DNA from: JABWAJ01 sp038323375
Lineage (GTDB): Bacteria; Bacteroidota; Bacteroidia; Chitinophagales; Saprospiraceae
Assembly: GCA_038323375.1 (NCBI GenBank)
Contig: JBBQGV010000016.1
Span: forward strand, 1 to 64,000
DNA: 64,000 nucleotides
Direction: 5' to 3'
This document shows positions 43,675 to 52,789 of the stretch, piece by piece. The notes under the pieces were generated by a model that saw nothing but the letters and a program-made list of their open reading frames with translations, had not been told where the DNA came from and made no database searches. Each line of letters opens with the position of its first letter. Within the stretch, counting starts at the first letter, position 1. Position numbers and translations under genes: made by a program.

Positions 43675-44595
43675 ATGGAAAAAATGGTTAAGGTTAAAAT
43701 AGACGGTTTTGAAACGGAGGTTCCGGAAGGTACCAGCATTCTTAATGCGGCTCGCCAAATTGGTGGCGACCTCGTTCCGCCGGCCATGTGCTATTACACC
43801 AAATTGAAGGGAAGTGGCGGCAAGTGCCGGACCTGCATGGTTCGCGTGGCGGAGTCGTCGGCCAAAGACCAGCGGCCCATGCCCAAGTTGGTCGCTTCCT
43901 GTTCTACGCCTGTTCAGGATGGCATGGTGGTGGAAAACATCACCAACCCCGCCGTATTGGAAGCGCGCAAAGCGGTTGTCGAGTTTTTGTTGATCAATCA
44001 CCCGCTGGATTGCCCGATCTGTGACCAGGCTGGGGAATGTGACCTGCAAAACTTAGCTTTCGAGCATGGGACATCCAAAACGCGCTACGAAGAAGAGCGC
44101 CGCACCTACGATAAAATTGACATCGGCCCGAATATTCAGTTGCATATGGATCGCTGCATCCTTTGCTACCGATGCGTGTATACCGCCGACCAGTTTACCG
44201 ACAAGCGCGTTCATGGGGTACTGAACCGGGGCGATGCGTCGGAAATCGGCACCTATATTCAGAATAGCATTGAGAACGATTTTTCGGGAAACGTGATTGA
44301 CGTTTGCCCGGTTGGCGCGTTGACAGATAAAACCTTCCGGTTCAAAAGCCGGGTTTGGTTTCTGAATCCTTTTGATGCGCACCGCGATTGCCCGACGTGC
44401 AGCGGCAAGGTAGTGGTGTGGAAATTTGGCGAAGATATTTACCGCGTCACAGGCCGCAAAGACCAATACGGTGAAGTAGAGGAGTTTATATGCAACACCT
44501 GCCGCTTTGAGAAAAAAGCGCCGGAAGACTGGACGATCGAAGGCCCAAGAGCAGTAGACCGGCACTCGGTGATTTCACAGAATCATTACCCGTAG
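43675..44595 (+). CDS. nuoG: NADH-quinone oxidoreductase subunit G, short form
   Basis: Electron-wiring subunit of the peripheral arm. The N-terminal [2Fe-2S] domain has GGKCRTC, the His/Cys3 cluster is in HPLDCPICDQAGECDL, a [4Fe-4S] pair in CILCYRC and VCPVGAL, and a further Cys set CPTCSGK with CNTCRFE near the C-terminus. The protein stops at 306 residues and lacks the large molybdopterin-oxidoreductase-like domain of E. coli NuoG. Such shortening appears usual in Bacteroidota (from memory), so it is not called truncated. Confidence 0.93.
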   Translation: MEKMVKVKIDGFETEVPEGTSILNAARQIGGDLVPPAMCYYTKLKGSGGKCRTCMVRVAESSAKDQRPMPKLVASCSTPVQDGMVVENITNPAVLEARKAVVEFLLINHPLDCPICDQAGECDLQNLAFEHGTSKTRYEEERRTYDKIDIGPNIQLHMDRCILCYRCVYTADQFTDKRVHGVLNRGDASEIGTYIQNSIENDFSGNVIDVCPVGALTDKTFRFKSRVWFLNPFDAHRDCPTCSGKVVVWKFGEDIYRVTGRKDQYGEVEEFICNTCRFEKKAPEDWTIEGPRAVDRHSVISQNHYP

Positions 44596-44616
44596 GGGCG
44601 GGCATCGCGCCTGCCC
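44596..44616 (+). repeat. REP-like GC-rich hairpin after nuoG
   Basis: GGGCGGGC and the matching CGCCTGCCC around ATCGC form a 7-bp stem with one G-T pair, beginning right after the nuoG stop. It looks like the palindromic units scattered in many genomes; copy number in this genome cannot be seen here. Confidence 0.45.
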
Positions 44617-44684
44617 AACACGGAATGCGAGCCCCGGAAACAACATTACAAGATGCCAATTTCGTAAAGAAGCATTAACGAACA

Positions 44685-45695
44685 ATGATCTTAGAGAAAA
44701 CCATATTCATCCTCATTATTTTCAGCATTACCCTGCTGATTGCGACCTACCTGACGTATTTTGAACGCAAGGTGGCTGCTTTTCTGCAGGATCGCCTGGG
44801 GCCGGATCGGGCGGGGCCGTTCGGGATTTTACAACCCTTAGCTGATGCCGGGAAAATGTTTTTTAAGGAGGATTTTATCCCGGCAGAATCCGTTAAGCTG
44901 TTGTTCATTCTGGGGCCGGGCATTGCCATGTTTACGGCATGTATGACCGGAGCTGTAATCCCCTGGGGCGACCAACTCCAGCTTTTCGGGCGCACCATTG
45001 ACCTTCAGATCGCAGACGTAGACATTGGCATTTTGTATGTTGTCGGCTTTGTTTCCATCGGCGTTTACGGGATTATGATCGGCGGGTGGTCTTCCAACAA
45101 CAAATATTCCCTGTTTGGTGCCATCCGGGCAAGTTCGCAAATGATTAGCTATGAACTCGCGATGGGTTTGTCGTTGATTGCCATTGTGATGCTTACCGGC
45201 TCGCTCAGCGTGCGCGAAATTGTGGAACAGCAAGCCGGCGTTTGGAATGTCTTTTACCAACCGCTTGGTTTCCTGATCTTTTTCATCTGTGCCTTAGCGG
45301 AATGCAACCGGGCACCGTTCGATTTGCCGGAATGTGAAACGGAGTTGATCGGCGGCTATCACACCGAATACAGCAGCATGAAACTGGGTTTTTTCCTGTT
45401 TGCAGAATACATCAACATGTTTATTTCGGCGGCGGTGATTGCCACTGTTTATTTTGGCGGCTATCATTTTCCGTTTATGCACTCGCTGGGCTTGTCTGAA
45501 AATGTCGTCAGCATTCTTGGCATCTTAGTTCTGTTTCTGAAAATTTTCCTGTTCATTTTCATCTTCATGTGGATCCGCTGGACGTTGCCCCGCTTCCGGT
45601 ACGACCAACTGATGCATTTAGGCTGGAAAATACTGATTCCGCTGGCGATCTTGAATATGATGGGAACTGGTGGGTTTATTCTTTTAAGTAATTAA
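44685..45695 (+). CDS. nuoH: NADH-quinone oxidoreductase subunit H
   Basis: Membrane subunit that with NuoB and NuoD makes the quinone cavity. Eight or so helices; signature YLTYFERKVAAFLQDRLGPDRAGPFG, FKEDFIPAESVK, and ECNRAPFDLPECETELIGGYHTEYS. 336 residues, normal. Confidence 0.95.
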   Translation: MILEKTIFILIIFSITLLIATYLTYFERKVAAFLQDRLGPDRAGPFGILQPLADAGKMFFKEDFIPAESVKLLFILGPGIAMFTACMTGAVIPWGDQLQLFGRTIDLQIADVDIGILYVVGFVSIGVYGIMIGGWSSNNKYSLFGAIRASSQMISYELAMGLSLIAIVMLTGSLSVREIVEQQAGVWNVFYQPLGFLIFFICALAECNRAPFDLPECETELIGGYHTEYSSMKLGFFLFAEYINMFISAAVIATVYFGGYHFPFMHSLGLSENVVSILGILVLFLKIFLFIFIFMWIRWTLPRFRYDQLMHLGWKILIPLAILNMMGTGGFILLSN

Positions 45696-45701
45696 ATACC
45701 A

Positions 45702-46232
45702 ATGGCTTCTTTAACGAACCGTTCAAAAGTGGTGGTCAATAAAAAAATGACCTTTTGGGAGCGCCTTTACCTGCCGGCGATTTTTGGAGGAATGGCGATT
45801 ACCCTGAAGCATTTTTTTAGGAAAAGTAACACTGTTCGCTACCCCGAAGTGAAGCGGCCGTTCAGTCCGGTGTACCGCGGCCTGCATGTGCTGAAACGCG
45901 ACGAAAACGGCGCGGAACGCTGCACGGCCTGCGGGCTTTGCGCTGTTGCCTGCCCGGCGGAAGCGATTACCATGGAAGCTGAAGAGCGCAAAAAAGATGA
46001 AAAGCATCTTTACCGCGAAGAAAAATATGCAGCCGTGTATGAGATCAATATGCTGCGCTGCATTTTTTGCGGCTTGTGCGAAGAAGCCTGCCCAAAAGAA
46101 GCCATTTTCCTGACCGACCGCCTTGTGCCATCTGAATTAGAACGCGAGGATTTTATTTACGGCAAGGACAAGTTGGTCGAGCTGTTGGATCAGCGGATTG
46201 ATGTGAGCAAGCGGCAGGTAAAAACGTATTGA
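45702..46232 (+). CDS. nuoI: NADH-quinone oxidoreductase subunit I
   Basis: Ferredoxin-like subunit with two [4Fe-4S] clusters, CTACGLCAVACP and CIFCGLCEEACP, that relay electrons to N2. The N-terminal amphipathic part (YLPAIFGGMAITLKHFFRK) attaches to the membrane arm. 176 residues. 6 bp after nuoH. Confidence 0.95.
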   Translation: MASLTNRSKVVVNKKMTFWERLYLPAIFGGMAITLKHFFRKSNTVRYPEVKRPFSPVYRGLHVLKRDENGAERCTACGLCAVACPAEAITMEAEERKKDEKHLYREEKYAAVYEINMLRCIFCGLCEEACPKEAIFLTDRLVPSELEREDFIYGKDKLVELLDQRIDVSKRQVKTY

Positions 46233-46245
46233 GGATTTGAAAACT

Positions 46246-46347
46246 TGTTGATTTGAAGATAACACGCGGGGCAGAGCCGCAGCGCGAGCGGGTTTTCAAC
46301 CGATCATGAGAGGGTTATAAGCTATTTCCCATCTTATCAAATCAACA
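46246..46347 (+). repeat. 11-bp inverted repeat spanning the nuoI-nuoJ gap
   Basis: TGTTGATTTGA (46246-46256) and TCAAATCAACA (46337-46347) are exact reverse complements about 80 bp apart. The gap between them, 144 bp in all, contains no gene. Confidence 0.55.
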
Positions 46348-46376
46348 AAGAACCATCTTAACGAATAAACAAAAAC

Positions 46377-46901
46377 ATGACAGCAACCCTGTTTTACATT
46401 TTAGCACTTGTTTCGGTGGTAGGAGCCATTGCGGTCATCGCTGCCCGGAATCCGGTCTACAGCGTCTTGTGTTTAGTCGTGACCTTTTTTGCGATTGCAG
46501 GCCAGTATGTGTTGCTGAATGCACAGTTTTTGGCCATTGTTCACGTCATTGTTTATGCAGGTGCCATCATGGTTTTGTTCCTTTTTGTACTGATGATGCT
46601 CAATCTGAACAGAGAAAGCGAACCCTTGCAACCAACACTTATCAAGGTGATTGCGGTTGCTTCCGGCGGGATGCTGCTGTTGACTTTGGTGGCTGCCCTG
46701 CGCGGCGTGGAGCGGATTCCGCTTGCAGGCGCACAGGATACGCAGCTTGGCCTGGTAAAAAATCTGGGCCGCTTGCTGTTCACCGAATACGTGGCACCTT
46801 TTGAAATTTCTTCCATCCTCTTCTTAGCTGCCATGGTTGGCGCCGTCACCATCGGCATGCGCAGCAAAAGCGACAAACGGGAAATTATCAACCACCTCTG
46901 A
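46377..46901 (+). CDS. nuoJ: NADH-quinone oxidoreductase subunit J
   Basis: Membrane subunit with five helices; the conserved stretch AIVHVIVYAGAIMVLFLFVLMMLNL is present. 174 residues. Part of the link between quinone site and the proton channels. Confidence 0.93.
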   Translation: MTATLFYILALVSVVGAIAVIAARNPVYSVLCLVVTFFAIAGQYVLLNAQFLAIVHVIVYAGAIMVLFLFVLMMLNLNRESEPLQPTLIKVIAVASGGMLLLTLVAALRGVERIPLAGAQDTQLGLVKNLGRLLFTEYVAPFEISSILFLAAMVGAVTIGMRSKSDKREIINHL

Positions 46902-46912
46902 ATTCAACGACC

Positions 46913-47242
46913 ATGGACAATACGATCACCGTGACGCAAGTCATCCCCATAGAAATGTACGTCTGGCTGAGCGCTGCGCTGTTTGCCATCGGCGTCACTG
47001 GCGTGTTGTTGCGCCGCAATGCAATTGTGGTGCTTATGTGCATAGAATTGATGCTCAACGCTGTAAACCTGCTATTGGCCGCATTTTCGACGTATTTATC
47101 CGATGCATCCGGGCAAATCATGGTGTTTTTTATCATGGTGGTCGCGGCGGCAGAAGCGTCGGTGGGGCTGGCTCTTTTAGTGATGATTTACCGCAATACG
47201 AAGTCGGTGGACATCAGCTTTTTGAACAAATTAAAATGGTAA
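46913..47242 (+). CDS. nuoK: NADH-quinone oxidoreductase subunit K
   Basis: Small three-helix membrane subunit, 109 residues, related to MrpC. Conserved features: LMCIELMLNAVNLLLAAFS with the buried Glu and MVVAAAEASVGLALLVMIY with a second Glu. 11 bp after nuoJ. Confidence 0.94.
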   Translation: MDNTITVTQVIPIEMYVWLSAALFAIGVTGVLLRRNAIVVLMCIELMLNAVNLLLAAFSTYLSDASGQIMVFFIMVVAAAEASVGLALLVMIYRNTKSVDISFLNKLKW

Positions 47243-47249
47243 CCGTCGG

Positions 47250-49151
47250 ATGATACCCTGGATTTTGTTGTTGCCGCTATTGGGCTTTGTTTTTTCTGGA
47301 CTGGCGGGTAAATACCTTCCAAAAGCGCTGACCGGCACCATTGCAACCGGCGCAGTGTTCATTCCTTTTTTGCTCAGCTTGACCCTGTTTGGCAGGCTGG
47401 GACAGGAACCGGCGATGACAGTCACGCTGTTCGACTGGCTTGCAGTTGGAGATTTTCACATTCCGTTCAGCCTGCTGGTAGATCGGCTGTCGGTTTGGAT
47501 GATGCTCATCATCACCGGCATCGGTGCGCTCATACACTTGTATTCCATCGGCTACATGCACGACGACGCGCGTTTCCACCTGTTTTTTGCCTACCTCAAT
47601 CTTTTCGTGTTTTTCATGTTGTTGCTCGTCATGGCCGACAACTACCTGATCTTGTTTTTTGGTTGGGAAGGCGTGGGTTTGTGTTCGTATTTCCTCATCG
47701 GTTTCTGGAATCAAAACCCTGAATACGGCAAAGCGGCCCGCAAAGCCTTCATCATGAACCGCATTGGCGACCTAGGGTTGTTGCTGGGCTTGTTTATGCT
47801 GTTCCAGTTATTTGGCAGCCTGACCTATTCAGAAATCTTCAGTCGGTTGGAAACCATGCGGCTGGCAGAAGGCGCGCTGACCGTTGCCACCCTGTTGCTT
47901 TTTGTTGGCGCGATGGGCAAAAGCGCTCAAATTCCGCTCTACACCTGGTTGCCTGACGCCATGGCCGGCCCGACCCCGGTATCTGCCCTGATCCACGCCG
48001 CCACTATGGTCACAGCAGGGATTTATCTAATCGTCCGTTCGGCAGCGCTGTTTCAGTTGGCACCGGATACGATGGAAATCATCACTTATACTGGCTTAGC
48101 CACCTCCCTTTTTGCCGCCGTCATCGGCTTGCGCCAAAACGACATCAAAAAGGTGCTGGCTTATTCCACCGTCAGCCAGTTGGGCTTGATGTTTTTAGCT
48201 TTGGGCGTTGGCGCTTATGGTTCGGCCATGTTCCACCTGACGACGCATGCTTTTTTCAAAGCCCTGCTTTTTCTCGGCGCCGGCAGCGTGATCCACGCAA
48301 TGGGCGGCGAGCAGGACATCCGGCGCATGGGCGGTTTGAAAAGCCGCTTGCCGCAAACGTTTTGGACGTTCGTGGTGGGTACTTTGGCCATCATTGGATT
48401 TCCGCTGCTTTCCGGGTTCTTCTCAAAAGACGAAATTTTAGCCTCGGTGTTTTTGCATAGCTCAGTGCTTTGGGGATTGGCCCTCATTAGTTCGGCGATC
48501 ACGGCGTTTTACATGCTTCGCCTGTTTTTCCTGACTTTTTACGGCAAGTTTCGGGGCACTGACGAGCAAAGCGCGCACCTGCACGAATCGCCACTGATGA
48601 TGACCCTGCCGTTAATGGCCTTAGCCGTTCTATCGGCAGCGGGCGGGTTGATCAACCTTCCCGAATTGTTTGCCGGAGATTCCGGTCAGTGGCTCGCAAA
48701 TTGGTACGAAGGCGGTGTACAGGAGTTTCAGAGCGCCGGACACCAATTGTCGCACGCTGTGGAATGGGGTTTGATGGGCATGGCTTCCTTTGTGGCCATA
48801 GCCGCCATTGGCATTTGCTACCAGATTTATGTAAAAAAAGCCGATTTGCCCCGCGAAGATGTCGCCTTAAAAGGCTGGAATCGCTGGGCGGCGAATAAAT
48901 TTTATGTGGATGAATTGTACGACGCCATCGTGGTGCGCCCGCTCGAAAAAGGCGCTTCCTGGCTGCACGGGGTCATTGACCGCCGCCTCATTGACGGTTT
49001 TGTCAACACAGTGGGCGCATTGCCTTCGCGCATCAGCCGGTTTGCGCGGCTTTTGCAAAACGGGAACATTGCATTTTACCTGTTCGGAATGGTTTTGGGC
49101 ATCATCCTGATCCTGATTCTGAACTTTGTTATGGGCACGGATTTGTTGTAA
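47250..49151 (+). CDS. nuoL: NADH-quinone oxidoreductase subunit L
   Basis: Antiporter-like proton-pumping subunit at the tip of the membrane arm, 633 residues. Conserved parts: FFGWEGVGLCSYFLIGFW with the key Glu, PLYTWLPDAMAGPTPVSALIHAATMVTAG with the Lys-facing helix, and a C-terminal lateral helix region. 7 bp after nuoK. Confidence 0.96.
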   Translation: MIPWILLLPLLGFVFSGLAGKYLPKALTGTIATGAVFIPFLLSLTLFGRLGQEPAMTVTLFDWLAVGDFHIPFSLLVDRLSVWMMLIITGIGALIHLYSIGYMHDDARFHLFFAYLNLFVFFMLLLVMADNYLILFFGWEGVGLCSYFLIGFWNQNPEYGKAARKAFIMNRIGDLGLLLGLFMLFQLFGSLTYSEIFSRLETMRLAEGALTVATLLLFVGAMGKSAQIPLYTWLPDAMAGPTPVSALIHAATMVTAGIYLIVRSAALFQLAPDTMEIITYTGLATSLFAAVIGLRQNDIKKVLAYSTVSQLGLMFLALGVGAYGSAMFHLTTHAFFKALLFLGAGSVIHAMGGEQDIRRMGGLKSRLPQTFWTFVVGTLAIIGFPLLSGFFSKDEILASVFLHSSVLWGLALISSAITAFYMLRLFFLTFYGKFRGTDEQSAHLHESPLMMTLPLMALAVLSAAGGLINLPELFAGDSGQWLANWYEGGVQEFQSAGHQLSHAVEWGLMGMASFVAIAAIGICYQIYVKKADLPREDVALKGWNRWAANKFYVDELYDAIVVRPLEKGASWLHGVIDRRLIDGFVNTVGALPSRISRFARLLQNGNIAFYLFGMVLGIILILILNFVMGTDLL

Positions 49152-49180
49152 TCCGGCCTTAAACCAGAAATAAAAACGAC

Positions 49181-50605
49181 GTGAGTTTATTATTGATACC
49201 ACTGTTAGGCGCTTTGCTGATGCTGGCTTTTGTTAGGGGGGAAGCGGCTCGTCCACTTTCACTGCTCGCCGCGCTTGCCAACCTGGGTCTTACCATAGGT
49301 TACCTGTTCTGGTATAACCCTAACAACCCGTATCTGATGCTCGCGGATTTCTCCTGGATCCCACAGGCCGGCATCCGGTTTAAACTGGGGGTTGATGGAA
49401 CCGGGCTGGCGATGCTGCTGCTGACCAACTTGCTGACACCCCTCATCATCGGGAGCACGTATTCCCGAAAGCTCCCGGGCGTTTTTTACGGGCTGGTTTT
49501 GCTCATGCAGGCGGCGTTGGTTGGCGTTTTTACAGCCTTGGATGGCATCGTGTTTTATGTGTTCTGGGAATTGGCCCTCCTTCCCATCTACTTTATTTGC
49601 GCGGTTTGGGGTGGCGAAGACCGGGTACGCATTACCTTGAAGTTTTTCATTTATACCTTTATCGGCAGCCTTTTTATGCTGCTGGGGTTGATTTACCTGC
49701 AACAACACGCCCCAGGGCAAACCTTTGACTGGGCGGATCTCATGAAAGCCGATCTTACTCCGGGTGCTTCCACCTGGGTAACGCTGGCTTTTTTCTTAGC
49801 TTTTGCGATTAAAATGCCGGTTTTCCCGTTCCATACCTGGCAGCCGGATACGTACGTCAATGCACCCACTGGCGGCGCCATGCTGTTGTCAGGCATCATG
49901 CTGAAAATGGGAATTTACGGCGTGATCCGGTGGATGCTTCCCTTGTCCGACGGCGCAGCGCAACTCTACCCGACTTTCATTGCCTTAGCTATTGTTGGCA
50001 TTGTCTACGCATCGGTGATCGCTATACGCCTGCAGGACATCAAACGCATCATAGCCTATGCCTCCATTGCCCACGTCGGGTTGATTGCAGCCGGGGTGTT
50101 TGTTGGCAACGAAACCGCCTTGCAGGGTGCCATCCTGCAGATGCTCAACCACGGGATCAACATTGTCGGCCTGTTTTTCGTCAGCGACATCATTGAAAAC
50201 CGCACTAAATCCAGGCAGTTGAATGAGTTGGGTGGAATTGCCAAGCAGGCACCGGTATTTGCCGCGCTGTTTATGATCATTATGCTGGGAACCGTAGCCG
50301 TGCCCCTCACCAACGGGTTTGCCGGTGAATTGCTGCTGTTGAAAGGATTGTATGAATACCATATCTGGGCGGCGGCTACGGCCGGACTTACGCTCATTTT
50401 GTGTGCCGTTTATATGTTGCGCATCTACCAGTTTGCCATGTTCGGACCGGCTAAGGCCCTCACGGAAGGCTTTCGGGATGTGCGCGGCAGTGAACTGATT
50501 GTGTTGGGCGTGATCGCCGCTTTAGTCATCGTGCTGGGCGTATACCCCCAGCCAGTGCTGGATTTAACCAAGGCTGCAACCGGCCTTCTACTTGAAATGA
50601 AATAA
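49181..50605 (+). CDS. nuoM: NADH-quinone oxidoreductase subunit M
   Basis: Second antiporter-like subunit, 474 residues, 14 helices predicted. Motifs: VFWELALLPIYFICAVWGG with the channel Glu, and FPFHTWQPDTYVNAPTGGAMLLSGIM. The start is GTG (MSLLLIPLLGALL). 29 bp after nuoL. Confidence 0.96.
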   Translation: MSLLLIPLLGALLMLAFVRGEAARPLSLLAALANLGLTIGYLFWYNPNNPYLMLADFSWIPQAGIRFKLGVDGTGLAMLLLTNLLTPLIIGSTYSRKLPGVFYGLVLLMQAALVGVFTALDGIVFYVFWELALLPIYFICAVWGGEDRVRITLKFFIYTFIGSLFMLLGLIYLQQHAPGQTFDWADLMKADLTPGASTWVTLAFFLAFAIKMPVFPFHTWQPDTYVNAPTGGAMLLSGIMLKMGIYGVIRWMLPLSDGAAQLYPTFIALAIVGIVYASVIAIRLQDIKRIIAYASIAHVGLIAAGVFVGNETALQGAILQMLNHGINIVGLFFVSDIIENRTKSRQLNELGGIAKQAPVFAALFMIIMLGTVAVPLTNGFAGELLLLKGLYEYHIWAAATAGLTLILCAVYMLRIYQFAMFGPAKALTEGFRDVRGSELIVLGVIAALVIVLGVYPQPVLDLTKAATGLLLEMK

Positions 50606-50609
50606 TGCC

Positions 50610-52004
50610 ATGAAAGCGCTTATCATATTAGCCCTCACGGGGGTTTTTACCCTTTTTGCCGGACTGAATGCTTCCAAGCGCTCCGTCGTACAAGTCATTG
50701 CGGCAACCGGGCTTGGCCTTGCCCTGGTTGCAACAATCTGGGATCGGTTTTGGGCGGCACCTTTTTCCATCGGCAACATGCTGACATTCGACCACTACGC
50801 CCTTGCGTTTGGCAGCGTTGCCATTTTGATCACTTTGTTGATCGTCTTGTTAGGGCGGTCGGGTTATCAGGGCGATTCCGAAAACTTTGGCGATTTTAAA
50901 GCCCTGTTGGCTTTTAGCCTTTGCGGCGCTTTGTGCCTGTTTTCATTTGACAACCTAATCATGCTTTTTTTGGGGATAGAAATCCTGTCCATCCCTTTAT
51001 ATGTGCTGGCTGGTATCCGGAAAAACTATCCGGCATCCAATGAAGCGGCTTTGAAATATTTTTTCATGGGTGCCTTTGCAACCGGCATCCTTTTGTTTGG
51101 CATCACCCTGATCTACGGTGCGAGCGCCAGTTTCAGCCTGTCGGAAATCAGCAAAATAGCATCATCTGGAAATCAATTACCGGGCATGCTGAAGGTCGGA
51201 ATTCTCATGGTGCTGATTGGGCTGAGTTTTAAAGTCGCTGCAGCACCTTTTCACTTTTGGAGCCCCGATGTTTACGAAGGCAGCCCCAATTTGGTCACTC
51301 TGTTCATGGCCACTGTTGTGAAAATGGCCGGATTCGGCGCTTTTTTTCGCTTGTTTGATTTGAGTTTTGCCCAAATTTCCGGCGTCTGGGCACCTACCTT
51401 AGCCGTCATGGCCCTGCTCACGATGAGTATTGGCAACCTTACCGCACTGTTTCAAACCGGGTTTAAACGCATGCTGGCCTATTCCAGCATCGCACATGCC
51501 GGGTATTTGCTGCTTGGAATTTTAGCCTGCACCCGTTATGGCGGTGGTGCCTTGTTGTTGTACACCCTTGCTTATGCGGTTGCGACGGTTTGCGCGTTTA
51601 CTGTGTTTATTTTGGTTGCCCAGGAGAAACCGGAAGAAACGACCGGCATGGACGCTTTTCGCGGCTTGGGCCGCAGACAGCCGCTTGCTGCGTTCGCGAT
51701 GACATTAGCCATGCTTTCGATGGCGGGTATTCCGCCGTTAGCTGGTTTTTTTGGAAAATATTTTCTTTTTGCGCAAGCATTTCCCGACTATTTCTGGTTG
51801 GTCATTGCGGCGGTTGTCAACTCTGCCATCAGCATTGTTTATTATTTTCGGGTCATCACCGAAATGTATTTCAAACCTAGCGATGGGGTCGAAGCTGCTC
51901 CTTTAACTTTGCCTTTAGCGTATCGCTTTGTGCTGGTGGCGGCCATCCTGATCTTATTTGCTATCAGTATACTACCCGGCTTGATCCTCTCCTGGGTAGG
52001 ATAA
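50610..52004 (+). CDS. nuoN: NADH-quinone oxidoreductase subunit N
   Basis: Third antiporter-like subunit, 464 residues. Motifs: MLFLGIEILSIPLYVLAGI with the channel Glu, PFHFWSPDVYEGSPN and AYSSIAHAGYLLLGILA. Last gene of the operon, 4 bp after nuoM; a palindromic element follows the stop. Confidence 0.95.
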   Translation: MKALIILALTGVFTLFAGLNASKRSVVQVIAATGLGLALVATIWDRFWAAPFSIGNMLTFDHYALAFGSVAILITLLIVLLGRSGYQGDSENFGDFKALLAFSLCGALCLFSFDNLIMLFLGIEILSIPLYVLAGIRKNYPASNEAALKYFFMGAFATGILLFGITLIYGASASFSLSEISKIASSGNQLPGMLKVGILMVLIGLSFKVAAAPFHFWSPDVYEGSPNLVTLFMATVVKMAGFGAFFRLFDLSFAQISGVWAPTLAVMALLTMSIGNLTALFQTGFKRMLAYSSIAHAGYLLLGILACTRYGGGALLLYTLAYAVATVCAFTVFILVAQEKPEETTGMDAFRGLGRRQPLAAFAMTLAMLSMAGIPPLAGFFGKYFLFAQAFPDYFWLVIAAVVNSAISIVYYFRVITEMYFKPSDGVEAAPLTLPLAYRFVLVAAILILFAISILPGLILSWVG

Positions 52005-52057
52005 ATATCCCCTGATGTGTATTTTATAAGCAGTAGCAGAAACGATCCTGGGAAATG

Positions 52058-52155
52058 TACCGCTGAACTCCCGTTCAGCGACGGGTATAAAGCGCAGGTG
52101 GCGCTATTTTCGCAGTGCGATTGACCTGGATCCGCCGAACTGGAGTTCAGCGGTA
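52058..52155 (+). repeat. nested hairpin element after the nuo operon
   Basis: TACCGCTGAACTCC (52058-52071) is the exact reverse complement of GGAGTTCAGCGGTA (52142-52155). Inside, CGCTGAAC and GTTCAGCG (52061-52080) make a tight hairpin with a TCCC loop, and CCGCCGAACT pairs with AGTTCAGCGG at the right end. The 300-bp stretch 52005-52304 holds no gene. The design, one motif repeated in alternating orientation, resembles REP or MITE elements and may also end nuo transcription. Confidence 0.65.
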
Positions 52156-52304
52156 TAACGCCACATGCCGTGGCAAATTTATATCCGAATCCGCCAGCAG
52201 GCGACTTTATCACAAGTTTGCGTGAATTTTTAAGCTTTCCGACAAGGCAAAAGCGCTAAAAATTGTATTTTGGCGGGGTTATCACATCATGTAAAACAAA
52301 TGCA

Positions 52305-52739
52305 ATGAAGCAATTTTTTTGGAGCATGGTTTTGTTGCTTGCCGGCACCCCGTTGCTGGCGCAAGAAACCGCCATTTCAATTGATAAAGAAGCAGCGCGC
52401 AAAGCTGCCGACGAAATGATTACCCGGTATGGTTTGGATGCTGAACAGGCAGTTCAGGCTTACAAAATCCAGGAACGGCGCCTGCGGAACGAGGCAGAAA
52501 TTACCGCGCTTAAGGAAACGGACAACCTGCTGTACCTTCAAAAACGCAAAGCCATCCGCATTGGTACGGAAGGATCCCTCAAGCGCATGCTCAATCCGGC
52601 ACAAATGGATGTTTTCAACGCCGGGGTTGCCGCACGCCGCAAAAAGGATTCCGATTTTCTTAAAGATCTCAAACTAAAAGGGCTGACGCAGGAAGAAATG
52701 AAACTTGCTTTGCTCGAACGCGAAGGCAACTTTGAGTAG
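52305..52739 (+). CDS. small secreted helical protein, unknown
   Basis: The start MKQFFWSMVLLLAGTPLLAQ at 52305 gives a clear signal peptide cleaved near LLAQ. The mature 125 residues are charged and mostly helical (AARKAADEMITRYGLDAEQA, KLKGLTQEEMKLALLEREGN) and resemble the shape of periplasmic Spy/CpxP-like proteins, though no signature motif is visible. A single gene, 50 bp upstream of the citrate synthase gene. Confidence 0.65.
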   Translation: MKQFFWSMVLLLAGTPLLAQETAISIDKEAARKAADEMITRYGLDAEQAVQAYKIQERRLRNEAEITALKETDNLLYLQKRKAIRIGTEGSLKRMLNPAQMDVFNAGVAARRKKDSDFLKDLKLKGLTQEEMKLALLEREGNFE

Positions 52740-52789
52740 TGATACCTCGTTAATGAATAGCAATTAACCTAACTAAGTAAGGCAAGGGA

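Noticed and set aside
43675..44595. NuoG as a truncated gene
   Set aside because: The protein ends cleanly after its iron-sulfur domains; short NuoG seems normal for this phylum.
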